A DNA stretch of 64,000 nucleotides from Solanum dulcamara (taxonomy: Eukaryota; Streptophyta; Magnoliopsida; Solanales; Solanaceae). This document shows positions 24,701 through 35,901 of the stretch, in pieces. The number at the start of each line of letters is the position of its first letter. Position 1 is the first letter of the stretch. A program made the translations under genes and the position numbers. Under the pieces are notes generated by a model that did not search any database, was not told the origin of the DNA, and saw only the letters and a program-made list of their open reading frames with translations. The stretch is from contig NC_077240.1 in the NCBI RefSeq assembly GCF_947179165.1, positions 27,322,001-27,386,000 on the forward strand, read 5' to 3'.

Positions 24701-25252
24701 CAATATTTTCTGGGTTTTGGAAATTGGCTTGAAAAACCCTGCACACCTTTTAGTGGCGCACCGCGCCAAAGCCCAAACTACTGAGGTATGTTTCTGGCGC
24801 GATAGTGGCGCATCGCGCCACTACGGCGCCAAGCCCAGTTTTCTAGCAATTGCAACCCTGACCTGAAAATCTCTACTATGCTAGTTCATCTTAGGATCGT
24901 CATATCTTTTGACTCTGAACTCCAAAAATTTCATTCTTGGTGGTGTTGGAAAGAAGACTCGACGACCTTTAATTTGGTATGTCGTGGGCCACCCAGATCG
25001 TCATATTGCAAAAGATAAGGTCGTTAGAAGCCAACCCCTCATGCGAACTCCTCCTCAAACTTAGCCACGACGAATCCTTTGGCTTGATTTGGTCCTAGGG
25101 GTCCTTCATGACCCCACGTCACCTCTAACGCTCTTCAATTACTTAGGAACTAATCCTAACTCATGTGAAAAATTTCAAGTCCTCCGATCCGAGTTTACAC
25201 TCACGTGAAGAAATATTCGAGTCTTTGTGAAAACCAATTCCAGGGTGTCACA
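21717..25252 (-). repeat. 3' LTR of the nested element (full-length copy)
   Basis: The intact version of the LTR. It begins (plus sense) TGTCACGCCCC and ends GGGTGTCACA. Much of it is built from CAACTCAA/CAATC-rich sequence. It includes a purine-rich microsatellite at 24380-24440 and a CpG-rich hairpin cluster at 24550-24830 that is mostly missing from the other LTR. Confidence 0.88.
24550..24830. repeat. CpG-rich hairpin cluster in the LTR
   Basis: Five related GC-rich blocks with alternating forms (GCGCGATAGTGGCGCATCGC at 24550, 24661 and 24797; TAGTGGCGCGCCGCGCC-like at 24616 and 24751). The last holds perfect 8-bp arms GGCGCGAT (24796-24803) and ATCGCGCC (24812-24819) around an 8-nt loop. 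The surroundings are AT-rich. Frames crossing it are repeat artefacts. Confidence 0.8.
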
Positions 25253-26934
25253 TTATCTCCCCCTTGGGATCATTCGTCCTCGAATGATGAGTAAACTAAT
25301 GGTGGACTCGAGGCATGAATAAAAATCAAAACTCAATCGAATCAACCAATCGAACAATTTTGACAATTGGCTATTCAAACTCAAGAATAGACAAATCATT
25401 TCAACTCAGGAATAGGGACATCACCTTCATCATTCTCATCATTTGGCACGAATAGAACATCAAAACTCCATCAACCGAATCATTCAAACATCTACATATT
25501 CAACCATCAAATTCCAATTCACGAGCGACATTTCCAATCCTCTTCACCATTTCATGAGGTCAATATATCGGTGTCCAAACTTCCTCTCCTTTCCAAACCT
25601 CATAACACCCTACACGTACCTCCAATCTTTCCCCCAAATGCTATCATTAGCCTACTACCATCACTCTCATAGTGACAACCATACACTCAACCTTATCACT
25701 CTAACTACCTCACTCACATCTAAGAGTTGTCATGCTTACTCTAACACTTATACCCTCATCATTGTATGAGCTCTTTCCTGGAGACACACTAACATACTCT
25801 TACCTATATATTGCTCATCACAAGGTCTCATCTCACTCCTCCTCCATACATTTATCCTCAACTATACAAGTACAACACAACTATCGCAATCGGGAAGCAC
25901 TCACTCTCCCTCATCTACTCTCGCTCAACTCCGTCCACTATCATCTTGGCCAACTCATCACTATCGGAAGCTTAAGACTTACTTTGGCTCATTACCCTAT
26001 CATCTCCCCCTTAGCTTAAAGGCATCAACTAAAGAATACTAACTAGTCACTTAGAGCAACTCACAATCTAGAACCTCATATAACTCTATACTGTTTCATA
26101 TACACCTCTTAAGCCTCTTCTTACCATATGACTTAGACTCAATTCACTATTTACATCTGAGGGTCACATAACCCCTTCATTCATAACACACACTCCTCGC
26201 AAGTTAATATCTTAATCTCTCGCATATGTCGTGTCAAGCCTACTAAATAAAATCTTAAAACTAGAACTATCACAATCATTTATTACACCTCATTACTCAC
26301 CCTATAGATACTCCACTCTAGTTGTAGGCCTCAATCAACCACCATTCTTACTACTTCAGTTCTACTCCTCTAACTCCCTCTTCCTACCTCTACAATCATT
26401 CTACCAACCATAGCTCACTATACCTCAAACCACATTCCCTTGAATAGTAAGACTTTTCACTCAGATACGCAACTTCCCCCTCGAAGGTAACATTCGAATC
26501 AAGATGTAGAGATAAGATTCTAGGATACATCTCGCTCTGACTCAACGCACGATTCATACGAATAAGAGTACATTCTTCTAGATCAATAGAGTTAAGCACA
26601 GTAATCGGCTCCTCTCAAGCCTTGTGCTGTCTCTTTCCTTCCTCAAGACTTTATCTTAACTTATCCACAAGAATCTCATATCTACCATTTCAACTACCTT
26701 GAGTATGAGGGGTAGTCAAATGGATTTGAGCAACGCATGAATTAGAAGGGAACATTCATAGAGTTAAACTCTATCGCACGAACTCAGAATATGAAAGAAG
26801 GGAAACAAATTCTTAATGTCCTATAGCCTCCTGATTATAAGTGTGGTGCACAACACACCCATAATTATGACTCTACTAGACACGGCTTCATAGACTCCCT
26901 AGGACACTTGAACTCTGTGCTCTGATACCATATT
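25253..26934 (-). other. Non-coding interior of the nested element
   Basis: 1682 bp bounded by the purine tract (25253-25265) and the primer-binding site (26917-26930). The plus strand is C-rich and G-poor. No protease, RT, integrase or zinc-knuckle motif is visible in any frame; the short frames are not retroelement-like. This resembles large non-autonomous (LARD-like) retrotransposon derivatives. Confidence 0.65.
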
Positions 26935-29430
26935 TGTCATACCCCGGAAGGGTACCCTAGATGTAATCGGCACTCAAAAACCATTTCTGGCTCCTAAGCG
27001 AACCACATAGCCTGATCACACATCCGTTCATTCATTTATTCAGCGGAAAATTTAAAAATAAAGAATAATTTAGCGGACAACTTAAATCACCCATCCAACT
27101 CAAAGAATAAAGACCATGGGCCGACCGATCAACTAAAATATTTGTTATTTAAAAATAGTTTGACAAAAATAACTCAAGGATAGAAATACTCAATTGACTC
27201 ATCACTATTTAGTCTATGAAGCCTCTATCACTACTATCTAATTGGTGCCAATGACATGTTCATGGCTACCTCAAATTAAAATAAAAAAGGCTAACTCGAT
27301 GCAAGAATACACAGACGGTGTCCTCCGAATATAGGGGAGGACTCACCAATATGCTGAGTGCGAATAGATACCCAATGATGCTCCTATTGACGATCTCTTA
27401 AACATGTCTCTGCATCATAAAACGATGCAGGTCAAAATAGACATCAGTACGTGGAATGTACGAGTATGTAATATGGCAGAATGAAACATATCTCGAGGAA
27501 GAATAACATCGGTCCACATATCTCAAACTAAAAAGATAAGAAAGACTCAAATAAGGCGTCATAAATCTAAAGTAAGGATATAGTTTAGATAGAGACCAAT
27601 CATATACCATACAATCCAATCCAATTATGTATAATATAGTTCAATCAAATCATTTACAATTTGATCCCTTTCAATCATGTACAATCCGATTATATACACT
27701 CAACTCAATAATTAACTCAATAATCAAATCCAATCTAGTCACATACCATTCTATTCAATCCAATCACAATTCATCTAATCCAATCCGACCATATAAAATC
27801 AACTCAACATTCAACTCAACAATCAGCTCAAAGGACTCAACTCAGTAAATATGCAAATTAAATTATGCAACGTTTTACAATTCAACTCAAAGGACTCAAC
27901 TCAATAAATATGTAACAACTCACTCAAGTGTCCTAAGTCTAACAAGAAATAGTTTAGACAGGACTAACTCATAAGCATCTAGCAACTCACTCAAATGCCC
28001 TAAGTCTAACAAAAATTAGTTTAGACAGGACCAACTCGTAAACCACTCAACTCAACTGACTCGGAGCACTATCAAGACCTAAATAGGAGTTTCTCTTATC
28101 TGACAACCATCACCTATGAGCCGGTGATAGTACAACAATCAGACGTTGTTGCCACGTCGGTCCATACCTTGCCAGGGCATGAACGCCTTCCTAATCATGG
28201 ATACCATCGATTAGTCAAGTCCTATCATTTCAGGACAATAAAAATAGGAAATATCCGACTTTAACGGTTCGATCCCATGGGAAGCTTCCGACTTTAACGA
28301 TTTCATCCCTACCTACGTTGGCGGCGTAGTTTCTGGGGTTCGAGTATGGACTATACTCTCACCCGCTTCGGTGCTCGATACTCCTCCCATGACTCCATGC
28401 TCATAAGAATCCCTCCAATCATCTCAAACAAGCCCTCACGGCTAGTTTCATGTGGAACATTACCACCTCATCAACTCTGTTCTCATTTCAACTCAAATAA
28501 GTCATAATGGCAATTCTCATTGGACTCTTTTCAAAACTCAACTCAAATCATCAAACTCTTCTCTTTAAAACTTGTACAATCTCAACTCGATGAATGCAGA
28601 AAATATTATGTACGTTAAAATATAATTTCAACCCCTCAACTCAAACTTAAAATAAACACTTTAATGTAAAAATACTCAACTCATTTAAAGACCCCTCATA
28701 CTCAACTCATGATTAAACTCTTTTTAAATCATAGATGAAAATAATTATTCCTTAAACTCAAAAATAGTGTATAAATAGTTTATGCAAAAATGCTCACAAA
28801 TTATTTATTTAAAACTCCTTCTCAAAAGATTCTTTATTTCCAAAATACTCATAAGACTCTAATCAACTCAGATTATGCAAATCACATATCACATAATCAC
28901 ATTAGACTCCAATCCGCTCTATCTCCTTCTCAAAAGATTCTTTATTCCTTAAACTCAACTGAGGCATATTTCTGGCACGATAGTGGCGTATCGCGCCATT
29001 GTCGCGCCAAGCCCAGTTTTCTAGCAATTGCAACCCAGGCCTGAAAATCTCTACTGTGCTAGTTCATCTTAGGATTGTCATATCTTTTGACTCTAAACTC
29101 CAAAAATTTCATTCTTGGTGGTGTTGGAAAGAAGACTCGACGACCTTTAATTTGGTAGGTCGTGGGCCACCCAAATCGTCATATTTCAAAAGATAGGGTC
29201 GTTAGAAGCCAACCCCTCATGCGAACTCCTCCTCAAACTTAGCCACGACGAATCCTTTGGCTTGATTTGGTCCTAGGGGTCCTTCATGACCCCATGTTAC
29301 CTCTAACGCTCTTCAATTACTTAGGAACTCATCCTAATTCATGTTTAAAATTTCAAGTCCTTCGGTCCGAGTCTACACTCACGTGAAAAAATATTTGAGT
29401 CTTTGCGGAAAAAAAATTCGGGGTGTCACA
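26935..29430 (-). repeat. 5' LTR of the nested element (internally deleted)
   Basis: Aligns with 21717-25252 except that about 1.05 kb (the counterpart of 23710-24770) is missing. At the junction, 28923-28960, a short filler copied from nearby LTR sequence is present (see findings). The primer-binding site follows immediately on the minus strand. Confidence 0.88.
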
Positions 29431-29435
29431 ACAAG

Positions 29436-32400
29436 CTTGTATCCAAGGACCTAGTCCCAGGATTGCCTAAAGTGAAATTCTCTGACGATAAAGAATGTGA
29501 TGCTTGTGTCAAAGGAAAACAAATCAAATCTTCCTTCAAGCCAATGAAGCAAGTGAGTACAACAAGACCTCTTGAATTGATTCATATGGATTTGTGTGGT
29601 CCTGTGAAGATTCAAAGTAGAAGAGGAAAAAGATATAATTTAGTAATTGTAGATGATTACTCTCAATATACTTGGACCATGTTCTTGAGGTCCAAGGATG
29701 ATACTTATGAAGTACTGATGATATTTGCCAAGATGATTCAGACAAAGCTAAATTGCAAGATTGCTGGAATCATCATGGCATAGAGTTTGAAAATGCAAAG
29801 CTTGATAGCATTTGTGCTGAAAGTGGGATACATCATAATTTCTCAACACCAAGGACACCTCAACAAAATATTGTAGAAAAGAAGATAGAACTCTGGTTGA
29901 TATTGCCAGAACTATGCTTATTGATTCAAATTTTCCAATGAATTTCGAGGCTGAAACTGTTAACATAGTTTGTTATATGACAAACAGATGCTTGATAAGG
30001 TCAATTCTGAACAAAACTCCCTATGAGCTTCTTAACAATAGATATCCTAAGCTGAGTTACTTACGAGAATTTGGATGCAAATGCTTTGTGTTAAACAATG
30101 GTGAAGATGATTTTAGAAATTTTGATCATAGAAGTGATGAAGGAATTTTTGTGGATACATTTCCTCAAGTAAGGCTTATAGAGTTTACAATAAAAGAACT
30201 TTGTGCATTGAAACAAGTGTTCATGTAATATTTGATAAAAATGATGATATCAAAGAACTGAAGAACCGAGATAATGATGAATTAGAGGAATTATTGCAAA
30301 TTCAGAGAGAGAGTTTGAATGCATCCAATTCATGATATGGTTGAACTAGAATTAGTTGATGAATCAAATAAAGATAATGAACCTGAGAAGGGACCTGGTT
30401 TGTGTGATAATTCACCAGTAGAAGACCTTGCTCAACCTGAAGGTGAAAATTTAAAAAATGAGGATGAAGAAGTATAGCAACCCCCTCAACCTTCAACATC
30501 CAGATCAGGATGGAAACACAAGACTTCTCATCCACTTGATAATCCTATTTCTCCGTTGAGTTTTAGAATGCAAACTAGATCCAAAACATAAAATCTAGTG
30601 ACATTCTCATCTTTCATTTCGAGTATTAAGCCCAAAAATATCAAGGAAGCATTGAATGATACTGATTGGGTGAATTCTATGCAAGAAGAGTTGCATCAAT
30701 TTGAGAGAATTAAAGTATGTCACCTTGTTCCTAGGATATCTGACAGAACTATAGTTAAGACTAGGTAGGTATTCAGAAACAAACTGGATAAGCATGGTAC
30801 TATTACAAGAAATAAGTCAACGCTGGTGGTGCAGGGGTACAATCAAGAAGAAGGTATAAATTATGATGAGACCTTTGTCCCTGTGGCAACGATGAAGGTT
30901 ATCAGAATTCTTATTGCATTTGTTACATTTATGGAACTCAAGTTATTTCAAATGGATGCAAAGAGTGCATTTTTCAATCGCTATCTGAAGGAAGAAGTTT
31001 ATGTGAAAAAAAGCCCTGGATTTGAGGATGTTGATCATCCAAATCATATTCTTAAATTGGATAAAGCTCTGTATAGACTAAAACAAGCTCCTAGGGCTTT
31101 GTATGCAAGATTGTCAAAGTTTCTTCTGAAAATGGTTTCAAAAAAGAGAAGATCAACAACACGCTCTTCTTAAAATCAAGAGGAAAAGAGTGGCTTATTG
31201 TTAAGGTGTATGTTGATGATATTATCTTTGGAGCAACTTCTGAATCCCTATGTGAAGAGTTTGTTGAATTGATGGGAAGTGAGTTTGAAATAAGCATGAT
31301 GAGAGAATTGAGTTTCTTCTTGGGATTGCAAATCAAGAAGAAACCAAATGAAACCTCTATCTGTCAAGAGAAGTATATCAAAGAGCTTCTCAAGAAGTTT
31401 CATATGATGGATGCAAAGCCCATTGATACTCCTATAGGAACCAATTCTAAGTTGGATGCAGATGGGACTTATCCTTTAATGAATGAAATAATGTATAGAG
31501 GCATCATTAGATCATTGTTATACCTAATTGTTAGTATGCCTGATATTGTATTCAGTATTGGTATGTGTGCAAGATTCCAAGCTTGTCTAAAGTAATCACA
31601 CTTAATTCTACCAAAAGAATTCTGAGATACTTGAAGAAAACAGGGGACCTTGTTCTATTCTACTTTTTTCTGAGAGAGATGTCGTCCTTCCAATCTTGGC
31701 TCCAGAACACCAGTTCTCCCGCCATATAGAAGAGATCGAAAGTCCATACTTTCACTCACATTGCTTTAGGCAGTACTCTTTGATCAGAATGGAATTGGAT
31801 GTGCCGGGTTTCAGGTGGAGCGCTTATAACATCTGACCTCATGGAACCTACTTCCGTTCGGTTGCTTATGATAGACCAAAGAAAGGCGAGAAATTTTCCA
31901 TACATAAAATCTGAACCGTATGGCTGACCGGCGATTACTAGCGATGGTTCTGAAGAGAAACTATCAGTCAATGACGTGTCAGGTGATTTGTTTAACTTGG
32001 TAGGATATGTAGATGCAAATTATGTTGGGTAACAGGTTGACAGGAAGAGTACCTCAGGAATGGCTCACTTCTTGGGGCCATCTCTTATCTCTTGGGGTAC
32101 TAAGAAACAAAATTATTTTTCTCTTTCAACAACTGAATCTGAATATGTGGCAGCTGCTTTATTTTGTGTACAATTGTTGTGGATTAAACAACAACTAGAG
32201 GATTTTGGAGTTGTCACTCAAACAATTCCTCTTGTGTGACAACACCAGTGCATTGAACATGGCAAATAATCTAGTGTAACATAGGAGAACTAAGCACGTT
32301 GATGTTAGACACCATTTTGAGAGACAATGTTGAGAAGGGAAATATTGCTATGAAGTTCTATAAAACTGAAGATCAAATTGCATACATCTTTACCAAGGCT

Positions 32401-32460
32401 ATGAGAAGGGATCAATTTAAGAAGAACAGGTTGAAGTTGGGAACGTTGAAGCTAAACTGA
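29436..32460 (+). pseudogene. Ty1/Copia integrase, reverse transcriptase, RNase H (continuation, broken)
   Basis: Direct continuation of the element cut at 21716. Integrase begins with the CDACVKGKQ zinc-binding end and PLELIHMDLCGP at 29500-29610, followed by VDDYSQYTW. RT runs from 30826 with YDETFVPVATMK, MDAKSAF, LYRLKQAPRA, then YVDDIIFG at about 31209, which keeps the catalytic Asp pair, and FFLGLQIKK. RNase H follows near 32060-32320, with TTESEYVAA and TKHVDVRHH. It is split by stops, frameshifts and the organelle-like insert at 31664-31980. A 3' LTR is absent: recognisable sequence fades near 32460-32990, before the next element. Confidence 0.85.
31664..31980. other. Organelle-like DNA insert within the Copia RNase H region
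   Basis: The Copia frame breaks after CTTGTTCTATTCTAC and resumes at GGTGATTTGTTTAAC. The ~317 bp between are less AT-rich and unlike the element. Bases 31916-31945 read, on the minus strand, as a 30-base stretch that I recognise as the plastid 16S rRNA segment containing CGCTAGTAATCGCCGGTCAG. The rest does not look like 16S rRNA and I cannot name it. A mosaic mitochondrial or plastid fragment is the simplest reading. The 71-codon minus-strand frame across it has no known function. Confidence 0.5.
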
Positions 32461-32993
32461 TCTAATTTTATCTGAAGCTCACAACCCTCATTGTCTATGA
32501 TTTGGATGTAGATATCTTGTATTTTAGCATCACATTATTTTATGAAAGTCAGTCTTATACCTGTGCAGGTATACACTCACAAGGAATAATCTTGAATAAA
32601 AGGAGAACTGGATAAGTAGGACAAATTATTTTTAATTGTAGAGAGAGACCTGGTCCTATCTCAAAGGTTAGTATTCTTTACATTGCATTACAAACTACTT
32701 ATGTGAACTGTTGTGATTGCCACATTTCAATTATCTATTTTCTGACCACTGTCCTATCATTTAAAATCCAATCGTTGTGATTCTTTTGAAGGGACTTGAC
32801 ACACCTCTTCCTTTCCTTGTAATAATACAACGTCTTACCCATGTTTCCAGAGCAATCATATACATTATCTGGATATAGGATAAACTTTAACTTATGGATC
32901 CATCTAATGAGCCTTCTTAGAGGTAATGAGAAGTTGCCCGAATTTTAGTTCGATCCTATCCTATGCTGCCTATGTAGTTTATAGGACTTGAGT
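32461..32993. other. Tail of Copia element / unassigned sequence
   Basis: Contains another GGACCTGGTCC-like motif (AGACCTGGTCCTA, about 32646) typical of the preceding Copia, then sequence I cannot assign up to the Gypsy LTR. No 3' LTR matching 19126-19920 is evident. Confidence 0.5.
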
Positions 32994-35704
32994 TGTAATG
33001 ACCCTGAAGGTCATTTATGAAAATTGTCATAAAAAACCATTTTACCTCACCCGATAGTTTTTTCAAGTCATATTTAATTGATATTTGAGGTCGATTTCGT
33101 AGTTTTCTTGAAAAGTTAAAATTTTTGGTAAACTTTGAGTTTTGAAGATTTGGAATGGCTTAAAAGTGGTATTTGAGGTCATACGGAGTTTTGAGTCTCG
33201 GAATAGAATTTCGTCGATTCCATTACTTCTAAAATATTGAAATTGGTCTAGGAGAGTTGACAGAATCATATTTAGGGTCATATCATGGATTTGAGGGGTT
33301 GAGTTTGAAATATTTGAGTTTTTGGCTATAGATTAGAGTTTGGTCAACATTTGAGGATCGGATGCTCGGAATTTGATTCTTACAACTCCATAGATTCGGA
33401 GGGTGATTTTAGGCCTAGGAAGAGCTTTTGTGTATTTTTTAGAAGTTCTGAGGGTGTTTTGGTCTTTAGAGGCATAAAGTTGATTTCGTTGCAACTTTTT
33501 TGTTTTTGGGTCAAGAAGACCTCAAAAATCGAATTTCAATAGCTTCGTTGAATTCAAAACTTTGATTTTAGTAGGGTTGCATATATGGTTTGTCTATACG
33601 GAATTTCGAACGATTCCCGAGGGTTGATTTTGAGATTTTGGGACTTGGTAGAGTTGATGGTTCTAGTGCCTGAAAGTTCTTCTCCGTGTTCACAGAGACT
33701 TACCCGCATTCATGGAAGGAACAAAGTTCCTTCTACGAGTTTGTGAAGGCTTAGCTGCGTTCGCAGAAGGATAATTGTCCTTTCTCTGCATTTGCGGAGG
33801 GTCCTTTGGTTAGGCTTCGCGTTCTCGGAGTTAGTGATCCACATCAGTGAAGGGTAAATGACCCTTAAACAGTGTAAAGACGGGTTTTGGCCTATTTCTA
33901 CCATTTTTGTTGATTTTGGAGCTTAGGGAGGCAATTTTCAGAGGATATGTTATGGGAAAACTTTGGAATAATTGATTCTAACATCAAATCTTGATTACCC
34001 ATTGATTGTTTAAGATTTTTAGCATGAAATTGAGGTTTTTGAATTAGATATATTATGGTTTTCAATAACTTAATTAGTTTCAATGTTTTAATGATTGTGA
34101 GCTCATTTTAAGTCTGAATCCACCTCTGTTTTCACTAGTAGATCCCAAATACTTTCAGAATGTTATTTATGTAAAAGTTTTTGGAATTTTCTATTCGTTT
34201 TTAGAATAAGGTTTTTTGGGCATTTCGAGTCAGTTTTGGCCTAATTTTCAAAAACATGATTTGTATATCATTGGGTCCGTATTTTGATTGGGAAATTGAA
34301 TTTTTATAGATTGTGGTGATTTCGAGTACATTCGGAAGGGAAAGGCTCACGTGTATTGATCGATCGCGGATTGGCTAAGCCAAATGAACTTTTAAAACTT
34401 CATGAATCTCTTAGAATTCCCAAATATCCCATTGTATATATGTTGGGGCGTAATAGGAATGAGGTTACGAGTTTAATTATGATATAAACTAATCTAAAAT
34501 GAATAGATGGGATTAATAAAAGATAATGTTTAATAATGTTGAGTATTAAATATTACATGCCGTAATCTAGATATCTATATATATTTGATGAAATATTTGA
34601 TAGTCTAATTATGATTGTTGTTTTGATGAATTGAATGTTCCTCATTACTTGTGTGAGCATGTTGTTTGCGGTGGTTCTGAAACACTGTGATGAGAGGTAT
34701 ATGATTGTGAGACTGAGATTTTTTTTGGTCAGAGATATGATATGGCCGAGGTCATTTTCAGCGAGAGATTGATAGACCGAGGTTATTTTCGGTGAGATTA
34801 TATTGCTGAGGTCATTTTCGATGGGATTATATTACTGAGGTCATTTTCAATGGGGATTATATTGCCAATGTTATTTTTAGTGAGATTACTTTTCCTAGGT
34901 CATTTTGGACGGGGATTATATGGCTGAGGTTATTTCCGGCGAGGTTATGGGACTGAGGTCATTTACGATCAGAGATTATGAGACTGAGGTCATTTCTGGT
35001 CATAATCTATTATGCCGAGGTATTTGTTGGCAATTGGATACATAAATGATTATTGAGGGTGCATATACATATTCTGCATATCTGTATGTGACAATGTGGA
35101 TGCTTATTTGTGACTTATGATTATTTGTGTGATACATGTTGTTATATTGAGTTGAGATCTGAACCTTATTGAACTGTGTAGTTTGAATTGTTAGGTTGGG
35201 CTGGTTTTCTATGTAGGTTGTAGTCTGAAGGTTCGGTTCGGTTTGAAAAGGAGTTCGTAAATACTATTAGATTTACTTAATTTTTTAGTTGGCTTGCTGG
35301 ATACCGTGGTGTTTGGTACTCACCCTTGATTCTACACTTGTGTAGGTTTTGAGCCTGGACTTTGATCACCATCTCTTCTGATTATTCGAGGCTTTTGAGA
35401 GTTTGAGAGAGGTAGCTATTGATATCCAACGGACTCTCACACTTTTTGTATTTTTTTTGGTTTACTCTGTTTGAGAATTAAGGACATATTGAGACTTGTA
35501 TTTTTATTTCCTTCTTGTTATTTTAGTGACTTGTACATGTAAAAATCAATCTTTTAGGGTATTTAATTTAAAAGACTTCTTCTTTTGCTTATTACCTACT
35601 TATTTAGACTGTTTTTGCTTTATTTTTCGTAAATATTGGGTGTTAGACTGACTTGTTTGAGGAAAAAGGATAGGTGCCATCACACTCGAATTCGGATCAT
35701 GACA
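32994..35704 (+). repeat. 5' LTR of the Gypsy element
   Basis: 2711 bp. Contains a block of imperfect GCGTTCGC-type units at 33690-33850, including CTGCG-TT-CGCAG at 33755-33766, and about ten units of a GAGGTCATTTTCGGTG minisatellite at 34730-35040. The 3' LTR lacks two short segments present here. Confidence 0.85.
34730..35040 (+). repeat. GAGGTCATTTT minisatellite in the 5' LTR
   Basis: Imperfect units of about 30 bp, core CCGAGGTCATTTTCGGTGGG followed by ATTATATTG. A shorter array of the same unit is in the 3' LTR at 42750-42950, and a related inverted one (GACCTCGACATCA) in the LTR at 55180-55320. Confidence 0.75.
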
Positions 35705-35901
35705 AATTAGTATCATAGCCCAAGTTCATAGGTCTCACGTGTACAAGCCAAGTCTAAGTAGATTCTCGAGGATCGATATAGAGACGTCTGTGTTTATCTT
35801 CAAGAGACTATGAAGTCTGTTAGGAAACTTCCTTTTATCATTTTTTTTTATCGTGCTAAGTCATTATCACTGGTGTTGAGTGTGACATATTGTTTTGGCA
35901 G

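Larger units (their letters stand above)
21717..29430 (-). mobile_element. Nested non-autonomous LTR retrotransposon, 7714 bp
   Basis: Inserted in the Copia pol region with a perfect 5-bp target duplication ACAAG (21712-21716 and 29431-29435). Terminal TG...CA. LTRs are 21717-25252 (3536 bp) and 26935-29430 (2496 bp, internally deleted). On the minus strand the primer-binding site (TGGTATCAGAGCAC, 26917-26930) follows the 26935-29430 LTR, and a purine tract (AAGGGGGAGATAA, 25253-25265) precedes the other, so the element runs on the minus strand. The 1.7-kb interior has no gag or pol, so it would need another element for mobility. In blocks I compared by eye the LTRs differ at about 1-5 percent of sites, mostly transitions, so it is a fairly young insertion. 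Confidence 0.9.

Noticed and set aside
24558..24866. 102-codon frame with internal repeats
   Set aside because: It is translation through the CpG hairpin cluster of an LTR; the repeats are at DNA level and the frame is broken in the sister LTR.
30826..31595. Functional reverse transcriptase
   Set aside because: The motifs are good, but stops, a frameshift between the two halves, the nested element and the organelle-like insert make the Copia inactive.
31916..31945. 16S rRNA gene
   Set aside because: Only about 30 bases resemble plastid 16S rRNA and the flanks do not continue it, so this is not an rRNA gene.
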